A DNA stretch of 64,000 nucleotides. Source: Spongilla lacustris (Eukaryota; Porifera; Demospongiae; Spongillida; Spongillidae). Positions 37,263 through 51,800 of the stretch are shown piece after piece. The position numbers and the translations under genes are program-made. The first letter of the stretch is position 1. The number at the start of each line of letters is the position of its first letter. The notes beneath the pieces were generated by a model. That model worked only from the letters and a program-made list of their open reading frames with translations. It was not told where the DNA came from and searched no databases. The stretch is from positions 7,559,873 through 7,623,872 of the forward strand of contig OX442429.1 in assembly GCA_949361645.1 (NCBI GenBank). Direction: 5' to 3'.

Positions 37263-40200
37263 TCAGTGTGCGGGTCAATGCATAATATACCGCCCTTTCC
37301 CTTATGTGAAGAACAAAAATAAAATAAAATAGTCACACCATTTATTCACTGCGCTTTTTTGTCTCCTCCCCTCGAGCTTTCTTAGGCGCGTCGTGCTTGT
37401 GTGCAACTTGTATTATGATACATTTATAGATGCTCCGCCCCCGAGTTCTCGTGTGACGTCAAACACACGTGTATGTGGGTCAGGGGGACGAACGAAGCGT
37501 GGGAGCATTGTGTTGTTTATTAATCTCCACAATGCTAGTGCTAAACGGATGGTACATGTGTGGTCTCTGAAACCGAAACCAAGTTTGTTATTTTGGGCCT
37601 GTGTAATTATGTATAGCAGTCATGTAGCCACGCCCTTATAAATTGCGGAGGGCGTGGTGACATTTGCAGACATGTATGTGGTTGGTTCTGCTTAGTTCTA
37701 GTACCAAATCCCAACAAACAAACGGAAAAAAAGTCAAATGGTTGAATATAAATATTGGCTATACAAGTTTAAATGAACGGGAAAGCTTCACAATACACAG
37801 TTGATCAACAGTTATCCATTTGTCGCCACGAGTGTTACCATGAGGTGCAGTGACAAAAGGAAGCTCATTTCCTGCACTGGAAGGGACCTTTCAGTTCCTG
37901 ACCTCTGGTGGATTTAAACATCATTCTCATTTTGATTATCCTCCAGCCCTTTTGTGCGTGGTACCCAGTAAGTATAGTTATGTAGAATGTGTGCAGGGCT
38001 GAGTGTAATAAGTTACAGAGGGGGGGGGGGGGGGGGGGGTGTCATGCCATATACTCATTCATGTGTGTAGTCTACCTTGATGTAATATTACTAAGATGTA
38101 GTTAATGATCCATTAATTGGTAATTGTTTTTATATCATTCTTTTTAGTTGTAAACAATAGTCAGTGTTATAATAAGTACTTGCTATGACTCATAACGAGT
38201 GCCTATAGGATTTGAGCTGCATTATGTGCAGTCTTTAAAAGTGTGACCTTTATCTGATTGTAGTTACAATCAGATAGTAAACAGCTACAATAACATTGAA
38301 TGTATTAGATGCTAATGGGTGGCTGGGAGCATTGAGGGGATATGGATTAAGAGGGGGATGTGGGTGAGCATTTAAGAGGGGATGTGGATCAAGAGGGGGT
38401 GTTGTGCATACTCTAGGAAGTTGCAGTTGGTATGGTTATGGTGCTTACATCTGCTGTATAGTGACAGTGTCGCGTGGGGTGTGTGGCATGGGGGGGGGGG
38501 GGGGTAGGATTGTTCCTTCTGGTCCCCACAACAGAGGTGATAGAGATATTATTGGATAATGATAATTATCTAAAAGTAAATCTTCCTCCCCCACCCCCAC
38601 CCCAACATTTGGATGTCTATGATTTGGTAGCTCTCAAAGCTATATACTCCTACACTTGGTGTGAGAGCAGCCTAAACTAACATCTTGGATGATACATTTT
38701 GTAACTAAATGCTCCTACTCCAATGGTTATTTTTAAAAAATAACTTTGGGACAATTTGTGGGATAAAATGATTATTGGCAGGGAAAATATACACAGTAGA
38801 GTGTGAAGTCTTGTCCTTCTGTAGTGCATTGATGAATAAAGGCATTGGGAGTTATGCTTTGCATCAATTCTTGCTACTTCCTATTGCACAACTATTCCAA
38901 AGTTTGGGACAATTGTTTGATTGGAATTAGCAACAATTCACTCAAACCAAGAGCCCACATGCCCCTACAGATCAATGTATAAGTGTTTGTTCCAAAGTTT
39001 GGGACAACTGTTTGATTGGAATTAGCAACAATTCACTCAAACCAAGAACCCACATGCCCCTACTCATCAATGTACAGAAGGAGGACAAGACTTAAACCTC
39101 TACACCATGTATATTTTAGCACCTATGGGTAAGTGCCAATGATAAGATTTCAGACTTAAATTTGGTCTTACTATTTGTCCCAAAGTTATAAGAAATGGAG
39201 ATAGCCCAGCCTTGGCCTTTCAAGCTGGAAACACTTACCCTCAACTCCTGTACACAACAAACGTACCAATTTAAACTTCTTGCTTAACACGGCTTCAGTT
39301 TGAATTGCTTCCTTCTACCTGAAATTTTTTGTGACTACATTGTAAAATTACCTGATGCAAGGGTATACCTCATGATTTGTGCCAATTTGCTATCGAAGTA
39401 ATGGCATGTAATGTTCAGTCTACCATGGACCAGGCTCAAACTGCTTACAAGCTGCCACATCAGTCATTAGTGCTGTTCTGGTGATCACACTGAGATAACA
39501 AACCAGGATCACATGTGCCATTTAGAAATATTAATTCATGCTAGTATAATGCTGGACATGGAGACTTTGTGAAGAAAACTGCAGTTACACAACCAATGAA
39601 ATGCAAGTTTTAGCTTTCAGTGGACTGTTCGCTTCTTCGAACTAGGAGCTGCTTTTTCTAAAAGAAGATCCCTTCAACGATTCCCAATGTTGCTGGGCAG
39701 AAACTCTGGTTTGCCTATAACTGACAATGAAAGAGATGTAATAATGTACGAAGATAAAGATGGAGTATAAAGTAATTGCGCAGAACATGTCTGATAACAC
39801 CATACAACACGGCAGTCAGTATCCACGAGGGATTTGCATATCAAATATGGGGAATCGGGTTTCAATGACTTGCAGGGCTGGGAAGGTGGTTTCAGTCCAT
39901 CATACCTGCGCACCAATTTTGCTAATTGCATCATGTAATACAAAAGAGGCCCGTGGAGCCAGCATCTTTAGTTGTAATTGTTTCATTGCCTGCGTTGAGT
40001 TTTGGCGCTATCTATTGCCTGAACCATCGATCGGAAGGTATTGTGAAAACTCACCACCCTGTTTGAACATGATTTGTCAATGCATGCTAATGCCCGGCAT
40101 ATATCGCTGGCAACTACTCGATCGCCAGCGATATCGTTGTGGTTTTTTGTAGGGTGGGGTACAAGTGGCTGACAAGTCGCCAGCAACCTTAGGTGTGGTT

Positions 40201-41807
40201 ATGCGGTTATGATCCGATACTGATTATTAAGACAACACAAATGGCTAAAATCATTAGGGCTTGCACTGTAGTGGTAGCTATTTTGATGAGAAGAAAGCAA
40301 AGACAGCAGGAAAGATCAAAATGGGTTAAATCGTGGCTTCAGTGTCGCAGTTCTCAGGGAGCTTACCACCAGTGGGTGATATAGCAAGTTGCAGGAACTT
40401 TCCTGACGGTAACGCCATTTTATACGCTTTAATAAACCATTTATTTTTGTGGTGGCTGCGGTTTGTTTGAAGTAGTTGCTTAAAAGTACAACAGTGCTCT
40501 CAACTTAAGGCGACATGTTGCAAGCTAGCAAAAGTCGTCAGCAACACACATGCACACACTAGGCGATATCGCTGACGACTGTTCCTGGCTACTAGTTACC
40601 AGCGATATCGTGCTGGGCCTAAAGATTTGGCATAGAAACTATAATTGGCACAGGAGTTGTCATAGTACATCTTACCCATGGTACAACAGGGATGGGGCAA
40701 AGTTTGCGCAGAAAGGAATAAATAACCGGATATATACTGGAGTGTTAAAGAACAGGTCATATTGTAATTTTTTCAGTGTGGTGGCAATTTCCCACTGTTG
40801 GGCTACCACACAGACCCCCTGCTAGAATGTTGTACTGCTTTCGTGGGTGTAGCATGAGTGCCTATTGTCACTGTACCTCTCAACACCAACAACATCCTCA
40901 ATTTCTGAAATGGATGCGGCAATATTAGCTTTAATTGGTATCAATTGTAATTCCATTATGGGCAAAGAAGTTGTAGAAGACCTATTATATCAAATAATTT
41001 GAAAACTTGAAAAAACATGCTTTAGGTCCTTTTTGTGGATACAGTGGACCCTGGTCACCTGATTGGCTGGTTCACCTCTCTCTGTGCATACAGGCCACAT
41101 AACTAAAGTCATGAGTATGTGGCTGCTGTACAAATGGTTCTGAGTTAGGCAGCCACTTGTCTACAGTGGTCATTTATTTTTGGCTTGAAGGAGACCGCTT
41201 CCACTCATATGTGTACCTGGACACTAGTAAATTAGGCTATACACTAGTAAATTAGGCTACACACTAGTAAATTTAAACTAGTAAATTTAAACTAGTAAAT
41301 TTTCCACATCAGCCTGCCATTTTGAATAAATCGTTCTTACATTTGCTTGTAGTCACAATTTTCAGTTGCTATATTTGGTCCCTCATAAGATATAGGTCTG
41401 GGCCTTAAAGCAATGTGGATTGGAGGTATTGGTATGTGCTTTCCCTAAAGAAGTTAATATGATAACTATTTAATATGATAACTAGTTAATTTCAGTGATT
41501 GTTTTTGTTATTCCTTTCAGTAAAGCAAGATAACTCCATCAGAACGTAAGTTGCCACTTGGAGGCTTTCTGGTCAGTTTACTTTCAACTTCTTTGTCAGA
41601 TCCTTTCAGCTATTTGGAGGTGGTCTGGCTGTGGGCCTTAGTGGACTGGCAGCTGGCGTTGCGATTGGAGTAATAGGGGACACAGGTGTGAGAGCAATGG
41701 GCCAACAGCCGCGACTGTTTGTGGCAATGATACTTGTACTGGTGTTTGCTGAAGTGCTGGGCATCTATGGACTGATTGTAGCCCTGATCCTTGTGACACA
41801 ACAGTAG
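36918..41807 (+). CDS. ATP6V0C: V-type proton ATPase proteolipid subunit c (copy 2)
   Basis: Four exons (36918-36984, 37048-37206, 41521-41545, 41600-41807) give 152 residues. The exon structure equals copy 1 after the first exon (159, 25 and 208 bp; same phases). The last acceptor must be the AG at 41598-41599; the next AG would break the frame. The N-terminus is shorter ([14 protein letters not shown]). The ion-binding Glu135 is kept in [15 protein letters not shown]. Unusual changes from copy 1 and from the family include [20 protein letters not shown] and [18 protein letters not shown], where the family has [11 protein letters not shown]. It is probably functional and diverged, perhaps tissue-specific. 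Intron 2 is 4.3 kb. Confidence 0.93.
37207..41520. other. 4.3-kb intron 2 of V-ATPase c copy 2
   Basis: No exon was recognised inside. It contains (GT)n at 37,224-37,260, a G run at 38,021-38,039, a two-copy 95-bp tandem duplication (about 38,895-39,080), a degenerate inverted-repeat element (40,101-40,608) and short actagtaaatt repeats (41,222-41,300). Confidence 0.7.
40101..40608. mobile_element. Degenerate inverted-repeat (MITE-like) element
   Basis: Both ends carry inverted copies of atatcgctgg and cagcgatatcg, and a second inner pair (gctgacaagtcgccagcaac versus the complement of ttgcaagctagcaaaagtcg) is weaker. No target duplication was identified. Confidence 0.5.
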
Positions 41808-43169
41808 GGGGCTGGTGGGGGTGACTCAACTCGTGTGTGCATGAAATTCTAAGCACTCTTTTATTTAGAGTATTTATGGCATATTTTGAGTGGCTGTTTG
41901 TGTGGTGGGAAAATGAGAATGAGTTGTCTGTGCTCCTGTCATGTGGTGAACAGTCGGGAGAAGGTGGCCCTTGGTATGGGGCCATTCTGTGGGTAATCAC
42001 CAAAGCTTTATGCCACCATGTCTCTCGATCAGCCATAGAGTGACCCTGCTAGTGGTTGATCATTGTGGCTGGAGTTGACTGGTGCAGCAAGAGAGAATTG
42101 ATGTTCTTTCTGCTCTATGCAATGGTTTCCTGAAGCAGTTACACACACATTCTGTCAAGTCTGGGGACCAGATACAGAGCCTGTGTGTACCATTGTACTA
42201 GTCTGGGTACCCGACTGATCGGTTCCACTATGGCCCCATCAGTCGAGTACCAAGACTACCACTGTAGTCTTTGGTAAATGGGACGTGAAGCCAGAGAAAT
42301 ATCCACAGCACAAAAAAAAAATTCGCCTTGAACTCGCCTCCAGCATTGATGTTTAAACTCAATGCATGCTAGTATATTAAACTGAACTGGTGTATCTCTT
42401 GTTCGTTAATGTTTTTTACTTTTAAAAATTCCTCTAACGCCTAACATGTATAGCAGTCACTCAGTGGCCAATGGACCTTCTGCCTTCTGACGTCACAAAT
42501 TAATTGGTTGTGTTTGACACAACATAAGTCCTTATAGGAACTTCACGAAGAAACACAGCAAGTACGAAATTAATGGTAAATGAATGCCTGACTATATTCC
42601 AAAATGAAGTACCTTCGCAAGTTACGGTGCAAATGTTACAGCGCTCACAAGTTACCGGAAGTTGCCCCCCCCACCCCCCCCCCCCAAAAAAAAATCAAAA
42701 AGCGCGACTGCGCGTGTCTCATTAGCAACTTCCGCAATGTTTCGCTGCATACAAATCCCTTACAGAGTTCCATCGTGAAATACAACAAAAACGAATCGTG
42801 TGGTAATTTACTTCTCAATAAAAATTTAAAAGGAAAAGCATGTAGGAGCTATGATGGTGAAGTTATGCCATTTTTAAAGTTGCCCCCCCAAAATTCATGC
42901 GTGACGTCAAAGGCAAAAGGTAGATTCGTTGGAGCGCGCCATTACATTGAAAACTGGTGGGTGCCAATACTTTATGCCTACAAGATTGCATGCATATGTC
43001 CTCGCTGACGGGGGGACGCCCCTTCAGCCGTCATGCATACACATGTATGTATCGTAGGCGTGTCCTAATTAAGGTTTATCTATTTTTTTATAATAATATT
43101 TAATTATCAAACAAGTAAATACCAGTATTATTTGTCGTAAACAAAGACCAGTAGGCGCGCAAGAAGGCT
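41808..43169. other. Intergenic region upstream of NF-YC
   Basis: An open frame of 134 codons at 42,604-43,008 has a Lys/Cys-rich, low-similarity product, poly-C/poly-A tracts and no recognised domain; I do not call it a gene. Short duplicated gtactcgactgat-like segments occur near 42,200-42,260. Confidence 0.5.
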
Positions 43170-45074
43170 ATGGAAGGCGATAATACCGTACTTACACCTC
43201 ACACGCAGCGTGACATGAACGGAGGAAATGAGGCGGTCTCGCAACACGTGTCTCAGACTCAGGGCGGGCTACAAACGGCGGGAGAGGCGACAGCTGTTGT
43301 TCAGTCGCTGCAGTTGCCTCAGCAGAAGGTCAGTTGTTACGAATGTCGACACGTTATGTAAGGATATGCCCCCTTGCTAGCAGGGGTTGGTACGTGGTGC
43401 ACGCTATTTGGGATTTATATGTTGATTGAACTGCCTCAGGTAGTCAGCGGATTCTCTACCAGCAGTCTGACGGATACTTCTCAAAGTCTCGGAAACCTGG
43501 CAACTTATAATGAAGTTCTTAGCAAACTTAACGGGCTTTTTGAAGAACAGCAACGTGAGATTCAAGGCCTCACAGATGTCAGCACGCGTTTGAGCTTGGG
43601 TTGCTATGATCGTTATCTGGTGTTGTTTGTTTTGTACGTAGTACCACTGGAAATCTCAAGAATTTCCTCTAGCGCGAATCAAGAAAATTATGAGAATGGA
43701 TGAAGAAGTGAAGGTACTAGTATCACTATCACCTGCCAACATGCATTACATTCCACCTTGGATGCAGATGATAAGTGCTGAGGTTCCCATCATGTTCTCC
43801 AAAGCAGTAGAAATCTTTATCACAGAGCTGTCTTTGAGGGCATGGCTTCACACTGATGAAGCAAAGAAAAGAACTCTACAGGTGATATGTTTCTGAGATG
43901 AACAACTGCTGTCACCTCAATCTTCCCTTTCCCCTTCCCATCGTGCAGAGAGGTGACATAGCTATGGCCATCACAAAACATGACATGTTTGATTTCCTTA
44001 TTGATATTGTTCCAAGAGAAGAAATCCAGTTGAAGACAAGAAGCAAGGTGCCACGTGGGTTTATGTTGGTGTACGTAGACATATTACGTCCCTTCACTTC
44101 ATAGCCAGAAGGTGACCAGGTTCAGGTTGTGTCTCCCGAGCTTCTTCAAGTGTTGCTGCAGCAGCTGTCCCAGCAGCCCCCAGCGCAAGGTCCAGGAGGG
44201 GAGCAGGAGGTGGGGGCAGCCATGCAAGCAGATGCCGCTTCTAACAGCTTGTTGCAGCAGGTAACTGGGGGGAGGGGGGGGAGGGGTCCTACCCAGTGTT
44301 ATTTCCAAGAGTACTGCCTTGTCACCAGCAAATCCAGCTGATTCAGCAGCTGGTCCAGCTACAGATGTTGCAGCAAGAACAGCAGCAGCACCAGCAAATG
44401 GAGCAGGAAGTATGTGGTGATGGTGTGGGTGGTAGTGATGGTGATGTGGAGTGTGTGGGTGATGATCATGGTGGTCATTGTAACTTTTTTTTTAAGTTTT
44501 TTTTGTTTTTGTTCAGCCCCAGGTAGGTCACATGATGGACTTGCATCGTGCGGAGTCACAAGCTGGGGGAGGCGGTGCTCTGGACCACACCTATAGCGTG
44601 CTTCATAACACGGCTACCTCAGAGCATCTGACCCAGCCTGTGTCGCACCAGAGTATCACAGGCCAGCAAATGTCTCACTCGCAGTCTCTCTCTGGAGGAC
44701 AACAAGTGCTGCATCACGTAAACGATCCCTCTGCTGTTGATATGCAAGATGCCGTTATGAGCATGCGCCCTCAGCCGATCTCTGTCGTCGTGCAACCGCC
44801 GCCCCTTCTGGATCAGGGGTCGCGTTCCCAGTACCACGGGCTGCAGCACTTACGCGAGCACCACCGCCAGCCTTCGGTCTTGGTGCAGGTGATCGATGGA
44901 AATAGCTCGGAAGGTGTCGAGTTTCAACACATTCCAGAGAGTGAGTCCATATCGCGATCGATATCTCCTATCACAGCTGCACTGCACACCGACCAAGACA
45001 TAGCCTATGCAAGCCAAAACCTGCTGTCCCGTGGAACTAACTCTTCGCTGCAGAATGCGCCTAGGACCTCGTAG
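43170..45074 (+). CDS. NFYC: Nuclear transcription factor Y subunit gamma
   Basis: Eight exons give 458 residues: 43170-43328, 43440-43577, 43642-43713, 43768-43881, 43949-44047, 44105-44260, 44329-44409, 44517-45074. The histone-fold core spans exons 3-5 (about residues 100-190): [53 protein letters not shown] and [20 protein letters not shown], all close to NF-YC. It dimerises with NF-YB and, with NF-YA, binds CCAAT boxes. A long Gln-rich activation region follows ([19 protein letters not shown] and later [18 protein letters not shown]). Exon 2 is divergent from vertebrates; its donor (GAT|GTCAGC) was chosen by phase. Confidence 0.95.
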
Positions 45075-45815
45075 CATGTACTTATTATGTACTGTCGTCC
45101 TTTTGAACATGATGCAAGCGGAAGTGGTATTAAAGTGGGTGGGGCCAGCAGCTAGCAGGTGCACTGACTACTATACGATATGCTAAATAGTGGTACAACA
45201 GTCATGTACATGATAGATCTATATATATAATTATCTATATAATATAATTATATATATATATGAAACCAAGGATTTTAACTATTACAGGGATTATTAACAC
45301 AGATAACAGAGATATGATTCACTTGGATAATACTACATGTAGCTGTATTTTCTGTCTGGATGGATGCTAGTCTTGGCCCCAGGCTCGAATATGCCACAGC
45401 ACATTGGAGACATTATTTGGCTCCGACAACAAAACCATCATCATTTTTTTATGGTGCCACGTGGATTGATGTACATCCTTGGCCAAACCTAACCCATATA
45501 AATAATTTACAATTACTAATCATTCAAGCCTTAGGTGACCATGGGTTCTCAATGAAATGTTGTAGCTTTATTGCTCTTGCACACCCAACATTAGACCAAT
45601 TGATATGAGGGCTGGAAGGGAAGTGAAGGTGTCCTTTGTTGAAGTACATTGTACAAAGTTGTTTGTGAGGTGTGGAGGAGTGGATGTACATGTATGGACA
45701 TGAGGAATCATCTCCAGATGGTCCTGGATATGAGTGTACCACCATTTCCCCATATGACAGGTCTCTCCATTTTATAGTCCGTTATCAGATTTTAGCAATA
45801 AACAGACATTAAAAT
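45075..45815. other. Intergenic; 45,470-45,760 duplicated at 55,090-55,380
   Basis: Both NF-YC and ANK-A end here, tail-to-tail. The 290-bp segment (aacctaacccatataaataa ... ggtctctccattttat) recurs downstream of ANK-B, which fixes the 3' end of the segmental duplication. Confidence 0.75.
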
Positions 45816-48800
45816 TTAGTGCTTCAAAAAAATCATTAGAAATGCAATATCCACATCAATACCAGGAGTGGAAAGAAGACATTCCACAATAGTAGGATGA
45901 CCTCCCCATGCAGCATGATGTAATGGAGTACAACCATCCTGGAGTGGGTACAATAGTTCAGTGAATATGGTGGGTACGATGTATGCATGTATATTAATTA
46001 ACATGGCCCCTTGAAATATGAAGCCTCTAGGGTAGACCATACAGATACATAGAACATGTATGTAAACCTTTATGAAATTATAGTAGAAGAGGAAGTCAGT
46101 GGAGGCTCATCATGATGTGACCAACTCACACTATCCTTAATGTTGGCATCAATACCAGAAGTGGTAAGGAGATGTTCCACACAAGTAGTATGACCTCTCC
46201 TTGCAGCAAGGTGTAATGAAGTATTACCACCCTGGAGTGGGTACAATAGTTCAGTCAACATGGAGACATGCATATGTGGTTCATGGTCATCAACATGCAT
46301 GGGTTTTCTAACATATATCTGCACACTATAGTTCTAAATGTACTAGATCATTACTGACCAATGGCCAAGCATGCACATATAAGACCAATTTTGCACAATC
46401 TGTCCCATATCACATACAGTGTGCATTCCGATATGAGAGTACTGGCCACAGGAGAGTTTATGGACCAAAATTTACAGTCAATGTCTTCATACAGCCTTGA
46501 CATAGCCTCAGGCATGGACACTCCCCTCCCTCATGTTCTAATTCTCATTCTTATCAGATTTACATCTGCAGATTGGCTCTGTCTTGTAGACCCTGTATCT
46601 AGATTACACTATTATAAAATGCATGTCCAAACATAGTATCTGGCCAAATCTAATATTGATCTGCCAAATGTCCTATCACAATTTATTAGAAGCACAGCTG
46701 TAGTAGGCAATAAATGTAGGGCAGGAAGTGTTAGGGGGCGGGTACTGTAAACAGAGTCTGGCTCTTAGAGTACATGTACCAGCACTTTAAGTTGCAAATT
46801 AGATACTCGCTATGGACCAATCAAATTGCAAGATCCTTACCAGATAATGTAAGCTACAGTTCCTATAACAGTGTATTTTAATAGACAATGAACCAACTCA
46901 CCTCATTCTGAATGTTCACATCAATACCAGGAGTGGAAAGGAGATGTTCCACACAAGTAGTATGACCTCCCTCTACAGCATAGTATAATGGAGTATTACC
47001 ACGCTGGAGTGGGTACAATAGTTCAGTCAACATGGTGGGTACAATTTACGTACATGGTCATCAACATGGCCCCTTCAAATATGAAACCTCTAAAGGTCAG
47101 TGTACACATACATGTATGTAAATAGATGTATACTAATGCAATGTAATAAAGGGGAGGGGGAAGAGGAGGTTAACATTTACATCACAGCTGCTGGGATAGT
47201 TTTTGGGACCAACATTTAAAGTCAACGTCTTCATTCAAGGTGCAGGTAGCAAAATGTACAGCCTTGACATAGCCCTCAGGCATGGCCACTCCCCTTCCTC
47301 ATTTTCTAATGCATTATCATCAGGAACAGGTCTGTGAAGGGAGCTAACATTTCTCAAACTGATATAACTTTCAAATGGTTTTTCAATATTTTCAGTACCT
47401 GTACAGGGGCCTGTTGTGCTCATGATGAAGCTCTAACATAACTCAGCGGCAACGGAAAGAATAAAAAAGTGTAGCCACCATTATGAATAATGAAATGATT
47501 AATGATTGGAAATAAGTGGTACGGCACAATCGCAAAACCCTCATCGCCATGTTTCTAATGAAACACAACACTGAACTTGAAGCCATTTTCTTATGAAACA
47601 TAACTTGAAGCCATTTTCGTATGAAGTAAATATGAAACACAAATCACAGCATGTGAAGTAGCAGCTGTAAGCTATCACTCATGTGTTTGTACCTGCTGCT
47701 CATTAGTGATTTAACTGATATGATAAGTTCATGAATAACTAATACACCATACAAAAAGTGGAGCCGCCATGGCGGCTCTGGCGGCCATGGTTCCGTCGCC
47801 GCTGTAACTCTGTCATATTGATTCTACATTCATATTTGCATTAAATTTGACACCTAAAGGGGCACCATATAAGTGATGCCCCCTCCCTGATGCCCCCTCC
47901 CCCTGCACCTCAAATAATTAGTGCCCAGACCACCACTGTATAAAACTACACTCATTAAATAGACTATAGTGGGATCAGGTGTTTTGCTGATTGTATTCAT
48001 GACACCAAATCCTACATAGAACCTAACTTACATGTAGGTCATATATAAACGCAACGTGGAGCCTAGTCCAATCTATTTAATAAGCAGACTGGAATTTTAA
48101 TTGGCCACGTATTGGCTTTCCCACCCCATGCAAAGTGGCATGTAAGGTTTCTATAGCAACTAATATGGACCAACAATTCAAATCCTGGCCTTACCAGTCA
48201 CATGGAACAACTACACACTGTGATATACAGCAATATTCAATGAACCAACTCACCCTATCCTTAATGTTCACATCAATACCAGGAGTGGAAAGGAGATTTT
48301 CCACACAAGTAGTATGACCTCCCTCTGCAGCATAGTGTAATGGAGTATAACCATACTGGAGTGGGTACAATAGTTCAGTCAACATGGACACATGTATATT
48401 TAGTTCATTTTGTTTTATCCCCAGTAAACTTATCAACATATGTATTTATGTTATCAGTTCAAGGTCCAATAAGATCCACGTATATCCAATCTAGTAGGCA
48501 CCATTCGCGTTCTTTGAAACGGTATCTAATCTATCACTAATCTCGTGTTCTTTACAAATAAAGGAAGAAGAAAAATGGTGCTATTCCATCCAGAGACAAG
48601 GGAAAACAGGATCCCTTGAACCACACGGTTGTGTTACATTGAAAAAACACGAAACTGCTCTTTTTTGACTTCTTGGTCGATAGCTAAGTCATCCGATTGA
48701 TAGAAGTCCCGTTAGAAGTGGGTCCTGTTATTTATAATGACTTCATAATCCGGGTCAAATCCTATATGAGAGTTACTAACTTAACTCTTGATAGCAACTC

Positions 48801-51800
48801 ATATGGACCAACAATTCAAATCCTTACCAGTGAAATGGAACAACTAATTCACTGATATACAGCAACATTCAATGGATCAACTCACCACATCCTTAATGTT
48901 CACATCAATACCAGGAGCAGAAAGGAGATGCTCCACGCAAGTAGTATAACCTCCAATGGCAGCGTAGTGTAATGGAGTATAACCACCCTGGAGTGGGTAC
49001 AATAGTTCAGTGACATGGTCATCAACATGGCCACTGATATCACTAAGGTGTATACTTGTACATGTATGCAGTAAGTATACAAACCATATTATATTGTTCT
49101 TTATCTATCAAAACATTCAATGCACCAACTATATGTATTCAAGGGACACATTAATCTTTGTGTGTAGGCTTAGAAGCAGCTGCTCTATGGTCTTGTTTTT
49201 TACATCACCATCCATATACAGGATAGTGTTCAGCACCATACATATCATTATTAAATAGACCAGCTCACCACCCAATCCTTAATGTTCACATCAATACCAG
49301 GAGTGGAAATGAGATGTTCCACACAAGCAGTATGACCTCCCTTTGCAGCATGATGTAATGGAGTACAACCTTCCTGGAGTGTGTATAATAGTTCAGTCAA
49401 CATGGTGGCCGGGTACAATCATAGATTGAAGTGTACACATATACATGTAGTACATGGTCATCAACATGGCCTTTCATATGCGACATCACAAGGGTGTACA
49501 GAGCATGCATAAAGTGGATGGCTGATGGGGTTGAAGGGGTAGAGATAGATTATATGTTTTCAAGGGACACACTAGTCTTTGTGTGTAAGCTTAGAAGCAG
49601 CTGCTCTATGGTCTTGTTTTTTACATCGCCATCCATATACAGGATAGTGTTCAGCACCAAACATATCATTATCAAATAGACCAGCTCACCATAACATCCT
49701 TAATGTTCACATCAATACCAGGAGTGGAAAGGAGATGTTCCACACAAGTAGTATGACCTCTCATTGCAGCATGATGTAATGGAGTATAACCATACTGGAG
49801 TGGGTACAATAGTTCAGCCAACATGGTGGGTACACATGTACATGTAGTACATGGTCATCAACATGGCCCCTTCAAACATAAAGCCCTTATAATTAATTGA
49901 CATGCACATACATGATATAAAAAGATGTACTCATTAATAAAGGGGAGGAGGTTAACTTGTACTCCACGGCTGCTGGATGTGTGATGAGCTTTGTCCTATT
50001 GGCTTCAGTTTATTATGGACAGCTGTGCAGACTATGTTATTCATACTCCCCTCCTCCTAGCCTAGCTGGGGCCCAAGGTTAAAGGCTGGGCCCTAGTGTC
50101 CAGACTTCACAGTTTGCACACAATATCATACCAGATGCCAGCAAGGCTGTGAGGTAGACTTGTAGAGTTTACTAAGAGAAATCAGGGATTTACTGCCATG
50201 TTTGAAACCTCTAGAGGGTGGCAGAAGTATAATTCTTCCCTCCATACTGTTAAATGGCATGCCATGCAGTTTTATGGGACCAGCCAGATCATAAACCAGG
50301 TGGTGGGTTTGTCAAATTTGGGGCAAACCAGGGGGTGGGTAGGAGGTGAAGGTGGTAAATCCGATATACCTTACACTGTTGGGCCTGCATGTAGTCCAAT
50401 CTATTTAATAAGCATGAGTATTGGCTTTCCCAATGGTTTCTATAGCAACTAATATGAACCAGCAATTCGAACTCTTACCAGTCAAATAACTACACACTGT
50501 ATTATACATATACAGCAACATTCAATGGACTGTAACTCACCTGATTCTGAATGTTCACACCAATACCAGGAGTGGAAAGGAGACGTTCCACACAAGTAGT
50601 ATGACCTCCCCCTGCAGCATGGAGTAATGGAGTACTACCATCCTGGAGTGGGTACAATAGTTCAGCCAACATGGTGGGTACAATGTACACATGTACATGT
50701 AGTACATGGTCATCAACATAGCCCCTTCAAACATAAAGCCTCTGATTACACGCAATATTATATGTGTGATATGTAAAAAGATTTACCATACAAGGGGCCA
50801 TAGAATCCCTATAATTTTGGGGTGGGGGGGCTGCGAATTATATTCATGCCACTCACATGTGTAAAGGGATGTAATCAGCATGGGGTATGAAGTGAAACAA
50901 TATATAGCAAAACTAAAGGAAGCCACCTGCCCTGACACATATGCCCCGCCCTACTCAGCTATTGCAGCCGCAGAGGCTGGGGGAGTGGCCAGCCAAGCAG
51001 AGCACAAACAAGGTGTGAAGTATGCACACCTGGACCACAACCATATACATGTATTCACACCCATAGTCATTGAGAGACATCAGGGGTTTTTTTGGGTCAG
51101 ACTGAGACTTTGAAATTCTGAAGGAGCTTGGTCATCTTCGCCTTAAACTGACATCAGGAGAATGCCAAGTATATTCTGCTTCTGTTATGACCAATATTCA
51201 GTGGAAGACATTTTTTTCTGTAACTTTGTACATGTACATGTGTATAATTAGTTGAGTATTTTAAATGTGTGTAGGTTCAAGTTACTAATACCATGTCTAT
51301 AAAATGTAATTAAAAAAAATAAAAATAAAAGTAGCTAATCGCCTTTAGACATAACTTCCCTTATGAAAATAAAATAAAATCCCCCTTACCAGTCAAATGG
51401 AACAAATACACACTGGATTATTCAACAACATTCAATGGACCAACTCACCCCATCCTTAATGTTCACATTAATACCAGGAGCAGAAAGGAGATGTTTCACA
51501 CAAGTAGTATGACCTTCCCTTGCAGCAAGGTGTAATGGAGTGTAACGAGGATACTGGAGTGGTACAATAATTTAGAAGGTGCAGATGACAATAAATGCAA
51601 ATGTATCCCCCCGGGGACTATTATATCCCCGGGACAGACTTGTAAATGCCCCCTGGAGAAGCTTCTATTTTGTTCCGCCCCCCTGGACAAGCTTCTATTT
51701 TGTTCCACTCCCCCCCCCCCCCCCCCCCCCCCCGGACAAGCATCTATTATGCCTTCTAACCCCCTGGGACAGGCCTTTAAATGACCACCCCTCCGGGACA

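Noticed and set aside
42604..43008. 134-codon ORF upstream of NF-YC
   Set aside because: Includes poly-C and poly-A tracts, no recognised domain, and no splice or promoter context; kept as intergenic.
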